Notes: generated by a model from the sequence alone, not told the origin. A DNA stretch of 51,061 bases from an uncultured Bacteroidales bacterium (GCA_902779845.1 CACZCZ010000016.1:1-51061), one strand, 5' to 3'. Shown: positions 33,012 through 41,663, counted from the first letter of the stretch. Numbers and translations are program-made.

Positions 33012-34913
33012 ATGAACCATAGCTCATCTGCAGACAAAGCAATACAAGGTCGCGCCAACCATATCATTCGTTCCGGTAGGATGGGAATGATAGCGACCCT
33101 GTTGCTGGCATTCATGGTAATGACAGCATGTTCGGACAACGATGAAGCCTCTGGTGATAACACCCAACAGACACCTGTCGATGTAGGACCTGCATATACC
33201 GACAAGATGGTGGATGTGAACCGCGACGGCAAAGTCAGCGGACAGGTATCACTGCGCTTCTATAATGATATGCCCAGTGTAGCTTATGTCTCCGTGGCAG
33301 ACTTCCACAAGGTGATGACAGGTGGCGAGACGATGAAGGTGACGCGCCAGGGCGACCTCTACCAGTTGGCCACGCGTAAGGGTACTGCTACCGTAGATGT
33401 CAAGGCAGACAATCTCTCTTCCACGACCTATGCTGGCTTCGTGGATCTGCTGTGGATGACAGCCCCGGCTCTTGCACCCAATGCCATGTACGACGGCAGC
33501 AAGTATATCCATTTCGTCAGCATGGAAAACGTATCGACATTCAAGCCTTCCAACGGTGTCCGCCTGGACTTTAGCAAATACAGCATCGACCTGCACGACG
33601 ATGGCAGCAATGTCTTCTTCCCTTTTGCCACGCTGGCCGACATCTATTCCGACTGCAACTTCCACAACATCTCCTATCACGACGACCTCGTGGTGGTAAG
33701 CACCAAGAATGACCTCTATACCATCAATGAAATAGCCCCAGAATATGCTGCCAAGCCCTACCTGCGGGCAGAGGTGACGGCCGACATGGCCAAGTTCCGC
33801 TATCAGGAGCTGTGCTTCGTGTTCGACAACATCTTCGGCTTCCCAGGCAGCTCTATCATGGAACAAAACGGAATGGAAGAGAAGGGGTTCAATGCCACCC
33901 TGGACGTGATACAGGATGGCAAGATCGTGAAGAAGCTGCTGCAGTCAACCGACAATATGGATTTTGCCTGGGGACGCATGGCACTGCAGCAGCTCGTTCA
34001 TGATGGCGGTCACACCAGAATAGATGCCCCGGCAGGACTACCAGAGGACATCGCAGCCGACTATATGTCCCGTATGAAGGCAACTGCCAGCAAATATCCC
34101 GAGGCTGCAGCCTTGTATTTCAAGTGGGAAAAACGGATGGTAGAACGCACTGAGAATGAAGAGACGCTGGAGAATATGCACCAGCAGGCTTACGGCGATA
34201 ACCTTTATAAGGCCAACGACAGCAAGACCACAGCAGTCATCCTCATCAACTCGTTCGCCGATATGGACGAGGCCGCCTGGAACAAATACTATGCCAGTGC
34301 GAAGACTGATGCCGACTGGCAGGAGCTGTTGAAAAACTATCGTAGCGACAACCTCATCGCCTTGCTCTATGGACTGCAGCAGGCGAAAGCCGACGGTGTG
34401 AAAAACCTGATCATCGACATCGCGGAGAATAGCGGCGGTTCCTGTGACCTTGTAGGTGCTTCTGTAGCCCTGCTACGCAAGAGCCGGACGGTGCAGTTCT
34501 GCTCGCAAGACGCCCTGGAAGGCAAGAACAAGATAGCCACATACTATGTGGACAGAAATTTCGACGGCGTATTCGATGAGAAAGACGACACCCAACCCAA
34601 GTTCGACTGCAGCGACATGAATATCGGTGTGCTCACCAGCAGCGTGTCCTTCTCGTGCGGCAACCAGTTTTCTACCATCATGAAGGATTACGGCTTCACC
34701 ATGATGGGTGAGCGTTCTGGTGGCGGTGCCTGTTGCATACAGGTTATGCAGACGGCAGACGGACAGAACTACAGTATCTCAACCTATCGTGACCGTTCCA
34801 CCGGCAAGAACTTTGTGAACAATGATTCAGGTGTACAACCCTCCGAGGGCTGCACCTTCAGCCTCGACAACTTCTGCGACCTGGACTTCATGGGCGCGAA
34901 GTTGCATCAATAA
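33012..34913 (+). CDS. S41-family serine peptidase lipoprotein
   Basis: A 633-residue lipoprotein; the lipobox is MVMTACSDN. If the start is at 33081 (MGMIATLLL) the signal is of normal length; the upstream ATG at 33012 gives a long N-region, so the later start is a serious alternative. The middle part is beta-rich and unrecognised. The C-terminal S41 domain has LIIDIAENSGGSCD, the catalytic serine in TSSVSFSCGNQFS and GERSGGGACC. S41 peptidases act on the outer or periplasmic face; the substrate is unknown. Confidence 0.85.
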   Translation: MNHSSSADKAIQGRANHIIRSGRMGMIATLLLAFMVMTACSDNDEASGDNTQQTPVDVGPAYTDKMVDVNRDGKVSGQVSLRFYNDMPSVAYVSVADFHKVMTGGETMKVTRQGDLYQLATRKGTATVDVKADNLSSTTYAGFVDLLWMTAPALAPNAMYDGSKYIHFVSMENVSTFKPSNGVRLDFSKYSIDLHDDGSNVFFPFATLADIYSDCNFHNISYHDDLVVVSTKNDLYTINEIAPEYAAKPYLRAEVTADMAKFRYQELCFVFDNIFGFPGSSIMEQNGMEEKGFNATLDVIQDGKIVKKLLQSTDNMDFAWGRMALQQLVHDGGHTRIDAPAGLPEDIAADYMSRMKATASKYPEAAALYFKWEKRMVERTENEETLENMHQQAYGDNLYKANDSKTTAVILINSFADMDEAAWNKYYASAKTDADWQELLKNYRSDNLIALLYGLQQAKADGVKNLIIDIAENSGGSCDLVGASVALLRKSRTVQFCSQDALEGKNKIATYYVDRNFDGVFDEKDDTQPKFDCSDMNIGVLTSSVSFSCGNQFSTIMKDYGFTMMGERSGGGACCIQVMQTADGQNYSISTYRDRSTGKNFVNNDSGVQPSEGCTFSLDNFCDLDFMGAKLHQ

Positions 34914-34943
34914 TCCATAACAGCGCCCTCGTCCTGCCCCCTC

Positions 34944-35158
34944 TCTGCGGCTTCCATCCGCTCCCCTTTGTCCACTCCCTCTCGTCCGCTCCCTCTCGTC
35001 CGCTCCCTCTCGTCCCGTCTCTTCCTTGCGGATTTTATCCGCAAAGTCCCTTCCCTGTGGCTTCCATCCGCAACAACGCCCTCATCCCGCCTCTTCCCTG
35101 CGGATTCTATCCGCAAAGTCCCGTCCTTTCTCTGCGGATTCTATCCGCAGAATCATCC
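34944..35158. repeat. REP-like hairpin array downstream of the RAYT gene (5 units)
   Basis: Five units with the core CTGCGGATTYTATCCGCA or CTGTGGCTTCCATCCGCA at about 34945, 35027, 35054, 35097 and 35130. The perfect units fold as TGCGGAT-loop-ATCCGCA. Units are joined by CCCGTCCCTT-type linkers; the first is followed by three copies of a 15-base word (CGTCCGCTCCCTCT type). The last unit abuts the transposase stop codon (35153-35155). Same orientation as the array at 36361-36715. Confidence 0.85.
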
Positions 35159-36187
35159 CTCCCGTCCCCTCTCAACCAGCATCCGCCCAATCTCGTTCAA
35201 GGCCACAAAGCGGTACCGCAGCGATTCCACCGGAACACGTACATAACTATAGTGCTTCGCTTCAGCCTTCCGTCTTAATGTCTCTTCAGTAGCCGCCATT
35301 ACCGCCTCATTGACAAAAGCGCTCTCATCAGGCTCCATCAGCAAAAGCTGCCCTTTAGAACAAGCCTCAAAGTAAACCCCGCCAGGTTTATAGAAGCGCT
35401 CCTGAGGAGAGCCCGCTGCCGGGAAGCCATCGTTCAGCAACACCACCAGCGGATAACCCTGTTCACGCAGCGTCCTTGCAATCTTCTGTTCACCTTTACT
35501 TATCGCAGCCGTATAAGTCACCGCCCCGTTATGAGCAGCCGCCAACACCGCCCTCAGTCTATCCTCTACCTGATCGTCACTGGCACTTCGGCTCATCTCC
35601 ACCAGCTGTCTGTCAGGCCAGTCCAACAAGAAATGGTTACCCATCGACGTAAACTGCAGCCCACACACTTCCGTCCTGCGATGCATGCGGAAAAGATCAG
35701 GATTCTGCCTGCGCTGCCAAGCACGTTCAGCGTTAGCCTTCACATATTCTATCATAGCATGTAGCTGGCCTTTGTGCGTCAGCACACGAAAGAACGGTGG
35801 CGCATCATACAGATTCTCCGCAAACCCCAGCTTACGAGCCTCCCCTTTACAACCTTGCATGTAGCCACGCACCACCTCCCTGATGCTGCGAGGCATTGTC
35901 CGCAGAACCTGAAGCACCATGTGGTGATGGTCAGGCATCACCTTGTCAGCAAGAATCTTTATTACAGGACACATTTCCAACAGCCGGCGCTGCTGATTGA
36001 TGACCGCCCAACCAATCGGAGTCTTTTCCACCACCGCCTCAAAACCATTATGCGAGAGTTGGCCGAACAACGCCTGCCGTGAGTTGGCTACCATTGTCAC
36101 ATGCACGATGCACGGCTTGCGCCAAGTTCCCGGCTCCAGCCACGTAAACGTTTCATTCTTAGGTATGCTTGAGTTCTCGTTGGGCAT
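35153..36187 (-). CDS. RAYT-like HUH (Y1) transposase with a C-terminal Rossmann-like extension
   Basis: A 344-residue protein. The Y1 transposase core is in the first 165 residues: CIVHVTMVANSRQALF, the metal-binding HUH motif MPDHHHMVL (H87, H89) and the catalytic tyrosine Y148 in MIEYVKANAERA. In REP-associated transposases this core cuts single-stranded hairpins. The C-terminal 150 residues (ISKGEQKIARTLREQGYPLV, KPGGVYFEACSKGQLLLMEP) resemble a DprA-type Rossmann fold; that is a tentative reading. The gene is flanked on both sides by hairpin arrays, as for RAYT/REP pairs. I start at the ATG at 36187, because the longer frame (TTG 36247) overlaps the -7 promoter element. Confidence 0.78.
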   Translation of the reverse strand: MPNENSSIPKNETFTWLEPGTWRKPCIVHVTMVANSRQALFGQLSHNGFEAVVEKTPIGWAVINQQRRLLEMCPVIKILADKVMPDHHHMVLQVLRTMPRSIREVVRGYMQGCKGEARKLGFAENLYDAPPFFRVLTHKGQLHAMIEYVKANAERAWQRRQNPDLFRMHRRTEVCGLQFTSMGNHFLLDWPDRQLVEMSRSASDDQVEDRLRAVLAAAHNGAVTYTAAISKGEQKIARTLREQGYPLVVLLNDGFPAAGSPQERFYKPGGVYFEACSKGQLLLMEPDESAFVNEAVMAATEETLRRKAEAKHYSYVRVPVESLRYRFVALNEIGRMLVERGREG

Positions 36188-36241
36188 CAATAAATGCAAT
36201 TTACAGCCAAGTGACGGGACAACCGCACCATCTGTTTCTGC

Positions 36242-36315
36242 ATGCAAAGATACGAATTAATAAGCGCATAGCAAAAAAACGGCTATTTCTTAACATTCTT
36301 TATGCACACAGTCGA
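36242..36315 (-). promoter_or_regulatory. Promoter of the RAYT gene with copy C of the recurrent block
   Basis: On the minus strand: GTGTGCAT, TGTTAAGAAATA, -33 TTTG near 36270, -7 TATCTTTG at 36245-36252. The transcript should start near 36238, leaving a leader of about 50 bases before the ATG at 36187. Confidence 0.6.
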
Positions 36316-36360
36316 ACCAGCAACCATCAACTACACATCGTCTGGCGAAACCTCCGCAGC

Positions 36361-36715
36361 CACCCGCAACAACGCCCCCTCGTCCCCTCCCTTCCCTGTG
36401 GCTTCCATCCGCAATGCCCCGTCCCTTCTCTGCGGCTTCCATCCGCAAGGCCCCCCTCGTCCCTTCCCTGCGGCTTCCATCCTCAAAGCCCCCCTCGTCC
36501 CGTCCCTTCCCTGCGGATTTCATCCGCAATGCCCCGTCCCTTCCCTGCGGCTTCCATCCTCAAAGCCCTCCTCGTCCCGTCCCTTCCCTGCGGATTTCAT
36601 CCGCAATGCCCCGTCCCTGCGGCTTCCATCCTCAAAGCCCCCCTCGTCCCGTCCCTGCGGCTTCCATCCTCAAAGTCCCCTCGTCCCTTCCCTTCCCTGC
36701 GGATTTCATCCGCAC
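36361..36715. repeat. REP-like hairpin array upstream of the RAYT gene (9-10 units)
   Basis: Nine clear units of about 33-44 bases, starting CCTGTGG at 36395 and ending at the vsr fragment. Three have the perfect hairpin core TGCGGATTTCATCCGCA; the others have TGCGGCTTCCATCCKCA. Linkers are AATGCCCCGTCCCTTCC or AAAGCCCCCCTCGTCCCGTC. All run in the same direction, with no spacers of the CRISPR kind. Reading frames stay open through the array on several strands, giving false proline/serine-rich ORFs. Nothing else is coded in 36188-36709 apart from the promoter. Confidence 0.88.
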
Positions 36716-36799
36716 AATCATCTCCTGCCTCGTGTCCTTCGACCGTATCGCCGCCATATTCGCGTGCCGCTGCTGTGGAGAGAGCTTATCCGTAGACAT
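36710..36799 (-). pseudogene. vsr: Truncated vsr (first 30 codons) cut by the repeat array
   Basis: The first 30 residues (MSTDKLSPQQRHANMAAIRS then KDTRQEMIVR) match the start of the intact Vsr endonuclease at 37318-37971 at 23-24 positions. Similarity ends exactly where the last hairpin unit begins: the CCGCA of the hairpin doubles as the vsr sequence. The frame then runs on for 26 meaningless codons in the repeats. The remaining catalytic part is missing, so this is a relic. Confidence 0.8.
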
Positions 36800-36830
36800 T
36801 CTATTGCTCTTTTTCACATCTTATATCGAA

Positions 36831-37151
36831 TCAATCCCAGCCCTCTTCATCATCATTCTCCATATAGCGGCTCATGCCGTTATCATCCGTGTCATCCTCG
36901 AACGCAGGATCGAAGCCCCGCATATTGTCATAGTCATCTGATTCGTAAGAGGATGATGAGGAATACCCTGCGGAAGCACTTGACTCCACTCCTCCCGTAG
37001 GCGTTTCTTCCATTACAGGAACTGCCACCGTATCAGATTCCATCCGCTCAATAGCAGGCCGTTCGTCATTGGACATTGGCTCTGCCTGACGGTCCTTGCT
37101 GCCACACCCCAAAAGCAGAGGCACCAATACTATCGTCCATTCAGATCTCAT
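36831..37151 (-). CDS. Small acidic lipoprotein
   Basis: A 106-residue protein with a lipobox (VPLLLGCGSK) after a short signal. The mature part is acidic, disordered and Ser/Asp/Glu-rich (ASAGYSSSSSYESDDYDN; ends NDDEEGWD). No family recognised. It has its own promoter with copy D of the recurrent block and lies between the truncated and intact vsr genes. Confidence 0.55.
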   Translation of the reverse strand: MRSEWTIVLVPLLLGCGSKDRQAEPMSNDERPAIERMESDTVAVPVMEETPTGGVESSASAGYSSSSSYESDDYDNMRGFDPAFEDDTDDNGMSRYMENDDEEGWD

Positions 37152-37194
37152 ATCTTATCACTCATTATCAAGTTCGGCTTACTGATTGTTTCTG

Positions 37195-37280
37195 CCGCAA
37201 AGATAATTCGTTTTTACGGAACAGCCGCAAATAATTAAATATTTCTTAACAAAAAAACATCGCACTCCGCACGAACGACG
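37195..37280 (-). promoter_or_regulatory. Copy D of the recurrent block with promoter of the small lipoprotein
   Basis: On the minus strand: GTGCGG, GTGCG, TGTTAAGAAATATTT, -33 TTTGCGG (near 37228), -7 TATCTTTG at 37198-37205. Start codon about 45 bases downstream at 37151. This is the clearest of the five copies. Confidence 0.65.
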
Positions 37281-37317
37281 TTGATGACAAAACCCACAAG
37301 GATACAACGAGCTGTTC

Positions 37318-37971
37318 CTATTCTATCATTTTGCTGACGTCAGCAAAACGATCTGTCGAAGACAGTCCATCATCCATCTTCCCTCTTACATCTTCCATGT
37401 TTTCCGCTGCCATCGGCAGCGGAAGGTCCCCATCCTCATATATATAATAAGGTGTAACCTGTTTCTCCGTCGCCCCTTGGCTTTGCGCCCGTTCCTGCAA
37501 CCAGATATGGTTCAGCGTGAACGCTATCGAGTCCAGCGTCTCCTCACGCCTTGATGGCTTCAGCTCACACTCCCACACCGTGATGCAATGCCATCCCATC
37601 TCCGCCAGCTTGCGCAGCTCTTTCCTATCCCGTTCCTTATTTCTGCGGATCTTCGCCACCCAGAACTCCCTATTTGTCTTCGGGATCTTACAACACTCCG
37701 AGTTCTCAATCACATCATCCTTCTTACATCTGACATCTTCCATCCGTGGCAACGCCACGTTGTGCCCGTGCCAGAAGCACCCATTCACAAAGATGCACGT
37801 GCGGTACTTCCTCAGCACCAAGTCCGGATGCCCCGGCAACCGCCTGTCGTTCAGGCGATACCGAAATCCCCTCTTCCACAGTCCCCTCCGCACAATCATC
37901 TCCGGCTTCGTGTCCTTCGACCGTATCGCCGCCATATTCTTGTGACGTTGTTGGAGAGTGAGTTTATCCAT
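37318..37971 (-). CDS. vsr: Very short patch repair-type (Vsr) endonuclease
   Basis: A 217-residue Vsr-family nuclease. The N-terminal RHKNMAAIRSKDTKPEMIVR, catalytic D50 in HPDLVL and IFVNGCFWHGHN match the E. coli enzyme, which nicks T:G mismatches made by deaminated 5-methylcytosine. Vsr is usually about 135-155 residues; here two in-frame word repeats add length: residues about 73-92 (ALPRMEDVRCKKDDVIE) and the tail from about 195 (NMEDVRGKMDDGL). No DNA methyltransferase gene is adjacent. Instead it follows the DUF2357 nuclease by nine bases, so the two are probably one operon and the Vsr may act in restriction rather than repair. Confidence 0.85.
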   Translation of the reverse strand: MDKLTLQQRHKNMAAIRSKDTKPEMIVRRGLWKRGFRYRLNDRRLPGHPDLVLRKYRTCIFVNGCFWHGHNVALPRMEDVRCKKDDVIENSECCKIPKTNREFWVAKIRRNKERDRKELRKLAEMGWHCITVWECELKPSRREETLDSIAFTLNHIWLQERAQSQGATEKQVTPYYIYEDGDLPLPMAAENMEDVRGKMDDGLSSTDRFADVSKMIE

Positions 37972-37979
37972 CGGGAAAC

Positions 37980-40301
37980 CTATTTGATTCTTGCAATTTT
38001 CATTAATTCTGTTAGCCCTATAACATCAAATTTGCCATAACGGGTTAGTTTTAGCTTTTTAATATCTTCGGGATGCCATTCATATTTTTGCAGCTCTTTT
38101 TCGATACCATTTTTGTTCAGACGGAAGACAAGATATATCTTATCCTCATTGTTCTCATTGGGATTAAAAGGATATTTTCTGTCTACCATTTCCTTATAGC
38201 CAAAGACTTTTGGCCCTCCAAGATTTATTTTGAAGAGTGAAGCTTCTCTGCCGTTGTGAAGCAATATATATCGTGCTGTCACAATCTCTTTAGAAACAGC
38301 TATAGCACCACCTCTTTCTCCTGCACGCCCATTATATAGCCAATTCTTCATTATCCAATCAAGATGATCTTGATTCTTGTAATATCCGATAAGTACAGTC
38401 GTCTCGTCAGGTAAGAAATCACGATTCTCTCCTTCTGCTTCTGGCAAGCTCTCCATTGTCATTGACTTGTTTGCCTCCAAGTGAACGTCATACTGATAGT
38501 AAGACAACTTCTCGCGGTCGGATGTACGGTCCATCAAGTGAGCTTTCACTTCTGCAAGGAATTGTTTAAGATATACAGAATCCTCTTGCCAATGTCCTGG
38601 CCGGATGCTGAAAGCTCCCAAACCAGGCACAATTTCATGGAACCCGCGCATAGGCTCTCTTTTGTCTGTACCGGGATAAAGCACGTATGCTCCACTTGTT
38701 CGTCTGATAGCATCCTTATAGGCATGCATCTTCAGCAAGTCGCCTCGCTTATATATCTTCAACTCTTGTTCCTGCTTTTCTTCAGCAAGTTCTTCGTTGA
38801 TATCTTTGCCCGTATCCTTATCTTCTAACAGTACTTTGTCCAATCGATATTTTGCATCGAAATGAATATGAGTAACCAGCTCCTGCCTTTCAGCTTCCTG
38901 CTCGGTAATTTTGCCAGGCCATAACGAAAGTGTATAGTCAGGGCGCATCGTCATTGTCCAACTGCCCGCTTTATGGATTGGGTCATGGTCATCTGAAACC
39001 CTATTAAATGTCCTGTTGTAATAGAAGGCAACATTAAGAATACGTGAGAAGGTTTCCTGTTGTCCGCTTACCATTCTCATTTTGCCTTGTCTCAGACTTA
39101 GATTGATACCATCCGCATCAATTTGAACCAAATCATTCTTGCTCGCAGGCTTCAGATTAAAGAACTCGCTCACCAACTCCAACAACTTGAAAAATAACCA
39201 ATATTCGTATAGAGTCGCCACGTTCTTCTTACCTGCATCATACACATCATCACCACCTGTCCAGTTCAACTTGGCTGCAAGATCGAAAAGCAGCCAAGCC
39301 TGCAGTACTTCACGGTAGCCTTCTTTTCGCTGAAGAACCGGACTGTTCATATTCATGTGTGTAGGCTGAGAGATCTGGCGGAAGAACTGATTGTCCAAAT
39401 GCTCGTACAGGCGTTCCATTGTTTGGCTTGCTTCTGCTTTCAACTGTTCCGTAGCATTAGCATAGCCTTTAATGTCGGAACAGAAATTAACAAAAGTGCG
39501 CAGTACAAACTTAACGAACTGGTTTTCCTGATTGTCAGTGGTGTCACGCTTGTATTCCACTTCTATTCTCCGGGGGACGCTTGTAAGACATTCGGGCATA
39601 CTTGAGCGCATTCCCATTGGTACGTGAATTCGGTCTGTGCATGAAGCTATCTGACGGATATTTTTGCGGCTGAGCCTTTTTACACCAATAATGTTGCGTT
39701 CTATATTAGCATCGGTCCATTTTCTTACAGGATTGGAAACAACCTTATGAATAGCCTCGGAAAAAGCCTCGCTATCTATTAGTGAGCGTACAAACGAGAA
39801 TCGCTGGTAGAGTGTCTTCGATGAGCACGTTTGATCTATCTCTAGCCTTTGTGTCACCGGAGACCCTTGTTGCAGCACTAAATCTGTATAGTATTCTGCT
39901 ATCTCGTCAAGCATCAAGCGATAATCCTTCCTGTATTCAGACTTTGTACTTTGGATTTCCAGACTAACCCTACCCGCAGTTTCATGTGTATCCACATTAA
40001 CTACTTGCAGGGTTAAATGACCCACAAAGATACCTGTGGTCAGAGTCCCCTCTGAAGCATGATGGACTTTATTGGGATGGAACCGTATTATATCGTTTTG
40101 TTTCTCAAACTGGCAGCGGCAGTTTTCCTTCGCACCCACAAACTCATAGGCATAGGTACATCCCTCCAAGAGCTGCCACCTTGACTCACCGGGCTGTGGC
40201 TCTCTCTCCTCAAAGACCTTCGCCTTTGATGACTGCGGATACACTATCAGCCTCAAACCGCAGCACTTCCCTTCTACTGGTATATCGAGATATTCTGCCA
40301 T
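37980..40301 (-). CDS. DUF2357 (McrC-like) PD-(D/E)XK nuclease
   Basis: A 773-residue protein fitting the DUF2357 family: a beta-rich N-terminal region, helical middle (RIEVEYKRDTTDNQENQFVK; NVATLYEYWLFFKLLELVSE), and a PD-(D/E)XK nuclease with MRPDYTLSLW at about 450 and THIHFDAKYRLD at about 478. Proteins of this family normally pair with a McrB-type AAA+ GTPase or ATPase to cut modified DNA; none is encoded beside it here. Downstream is vsr (9-base gap); upstream, 90 bases away, the HATPase protein. The start is the ATG at 40301 (MAEYLDIP). AT-richer than the pectinase region, consistent with transfer. Confidence 0.8.
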   Translation of the reverse strand: MAEYLDIPVEGKCCGLRLIVYPQSSKAKVFEEREPQPGESRWQLLEGCTYAYEFVGAKENCRCQFEKQNDIIRFHPNKVHHASEGTLTTGIFVGHLTLQVVNVDTHETAGRVSLEIQSTKSEYRKDYRLMLDEIAEYYTDLVLQQGSPVTQRLEIDQTCSSKTLYQRFSFVRSLIDSEAFSEAIHKVVSNPVRKWTDANIERNIIGVKRLSRKNIRQIASCTDRIHVPMGMRSSMPECLTSVPRRIEVEYKRDTTDNQENQFVKFVLRTFVNFCSDIKGYANATEQLKAEASQTMERLYEHLDNQFFRQISQPTHMNMNSPVLQRKEGYREVLQAWLLFDLAAKLNWTGGDDVYDAGKKNVATLYEYWLFFKLLELVSEFFNLKPASKNDLVQIDADGINLSLRQGKMRMVSGQQETFSRILNVAFYYNRTFNRVSDDHDPIHKAGSWTMTMRPDYTLSLWPGKITEQEAERQELVTHIHFDAKYRLDKVLLEDKDTGKDINEELAEEKQEQELKIYKRGDLLKMHAYKDAIRRTSGAYVLYPGTDKREPMRGFHEIVPGLGAFSIRPGHWQEDSVYLKQFLAEVKAHLMDRTSDREKLSYYQYDVHLEANKSMTMESLPEAEGENRDFLPDETTVLIGYYKNQDHLDWIMKNWLYNGRAGERGGAIAVSKEIVTARYILLHNGREASLFKINLGGPKVFGYKEMVDRKYPFNPNENNEDKIYLVFRLNKNGIEKELQKYEWHPEDIKKLKLTRYGKFDVIGLTELMKIARIK

Positions 40302-40314
40302 TGTCTACTAATGC

Positions 40315-40390
40315 TTGGATTTTCTGCGAAGATAAAGAGCTATTGATTTTCAAATGGTTAACAACCGATTGGATTTTCTGCGAAGATAAA
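40315..40390 (-). repeat. Two exact 22-base direct repeats upstream of the DUF2357 gene
   Basis: TTGGATTTTCTGCGAAGATA plus AA occurs at 40315-40336 and again at 40369-40390, 54 bases apart. On the minus strand each contains TATCTTCG, close to the -7 consensus, so this may be a duplicated promoter or a pair of operators. The second copy ends two bases from the stop codon of the upstream gene. Confidence 0.6.
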
Positions 40391-40391
40391 A

Positions 40392-41663
40392 CTATGCATA
40401 AAAAGGGACGTAGGATACAAACTTCCTAGACTCAGACTCAGGGTTTGCCGATTTTATTAATCCTTTTGACAAAGTATCCGATATGATGTGAGAAGCTATT
40501 GTTCCCTGATTCTTGTTTAACCCAAAGCGTTCCCTGACAGATTGATTATTCATAGTCTCATTGTCAGCATATGCAAGACAACAATGCTGATAGCAAGCCT
40601 CTATTCTTTCTTCTCTTGTCATCGCTGAGATCCCCTTTTGGGGATACAATGTAATTCTTGTGAAGTCATCCCCACTCTCAGCCTTATATGCAGGTAATAA
40701 CATTTTCTCTAAAGCTTCCACGGCACGATCAACACCACTACCGCGCCTTTCACACAGTCCTAATTGCAACATCAATTGTGCCATCTGTTCGTTACGAGAA
40801 TGTGGAGGTAAATCAATCAGTCGATTTACATCATTGAGAGAATACCCTGGATTGGTAATGACAAGCCTGTTAGCAAATATCTCAATTGTAATGGGCATGC
40901 CTTTTATTGCAAAATCTTGGTGTACCAAGGCGTTAGCTATAAACTCACGAATAGCCACTCTGGGGTACATAGGAATTAGTTCTCTTTTTGCACCATCAAT
41001 ATGCTCGATTCCCGTATTTTTCATCACAAAAGTTATTAGCCCTTCCAGCCCGACAGCATATCCCATTGCGCCTTCCTGTTCTAAGAGTAATTGCCTGTTA
41101 TTATTTCCAACATATCTACGAACAACAACCCCCTTTCCTTTCATCGTTTCAAAAGCTGAAAGCGTATTTGCAAACAACAGGGCTCCAAGATTGGTGATAC
41201 TATACCCCACGCTGCTGCTCCGACAGAAATCAAGTTCTTCCATGAAACCTAAGACACCATCTTCTGTAGATGGAAGCTGCCGTTCAAGCAATTCAAATAT
41301 TTTTTTGTAATTCAGCAACCCAAGCACCTCAGCCCCAGTAAGTCCCTGTTTAGCTATCCTATTCTCATAACTGATGCCTTCAGAATCAGCAATCATCTGT
41401 CTAACCTGCTGGCGTGATGCTCTTACCGTATGTCCTGCTGAACGGATATAGCTATTATATATATCAGAGCCACGTAAATACATGGGCTTCTCTCGAGACT
41501 CGGGAATATATATAAATAACAAAGCATGGCCGTCATACTCCAGAACTACATGCTCTAATTGTATTGGCATGAACATTCTGTTTTGAGCTATATTATCAAG
41601 CCTATTAACAATAAGTTCTGATTCCCCTTCCGCAGCTATTGGCAGCTTTCGAACTTCGTACAT
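40392..41663 (-). CDS. AlbA_2/HATPase-type ATP-binding regulator, probably missing its N-terminus
   Basis: A 423-residue protein. The C-terminal half shows the HATPase fold common in AlbA_2 (Schlafen-related) proteins: VAIREFIANALVHQDFAIKG (N-box) and LCERRGSGVDRAVEAL (G-box), then a winged-helix end (NNQSVRERFGLNKNQGTIAS). Such proteins usually begin with an AlbA domain containing an acidic E-F/K and a GG motif; here the frame begins within that domain (YLRGSDIYNSYIRSAG remains), and there is a stop 31 codons upstream. It may be a 5'-truncated relic or a short functional form. No methionine upstream restores the missing part. Confidence 0.6.
   Translation of the reverse strand: MYEVRKLPIAAEGESELIVNRLDNIAQNRMFMPIQLEHVVLEYDGHALLFIYIPESREKPMYLRGSDIYNSYIRSAGHTVRASRQQVRQMIADSEGISYENRIAKQGLTGAEVLGLLNYKKIFELLERQLPSTEDGVLGFMEELDFCRSSSVGYSITNLGALLFANTLSAFETMKGKGVVVRRYVGNNNRQLLLEQEGAMGYAVGLEGLITFVMKNTGIEHIDGAKRELIPMYPRVAIREFIANALVHQDFAIKGMPITIEIFANRLVITNPGYSLNDVNRLIDLPPHSRNEQMAQLMLQLGLCERRGSGVDRAVEALEKMLLPAYKAESGDDFTRITLYPQKGISAMTREERIEACYQHCCLAYADNETMNNQSVRERFGLNKNQGTIASHIISDTLSKGLIKSANPESESRKFVSYVPFYA

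Noticed and set aside
36361-36715. Possible CRISPR array
   Set aside because: Units are hairpin repeats joined by short repeated linkers; there are no unique spacers of constant length and no cas genes.
36169-37000. Long proline/serine-rich open frames on the plus strand through the hairpin array (175-232 residues)
   Set aside because: They translate the repeats themselves, exist in several frames at once and have no independent start signals.
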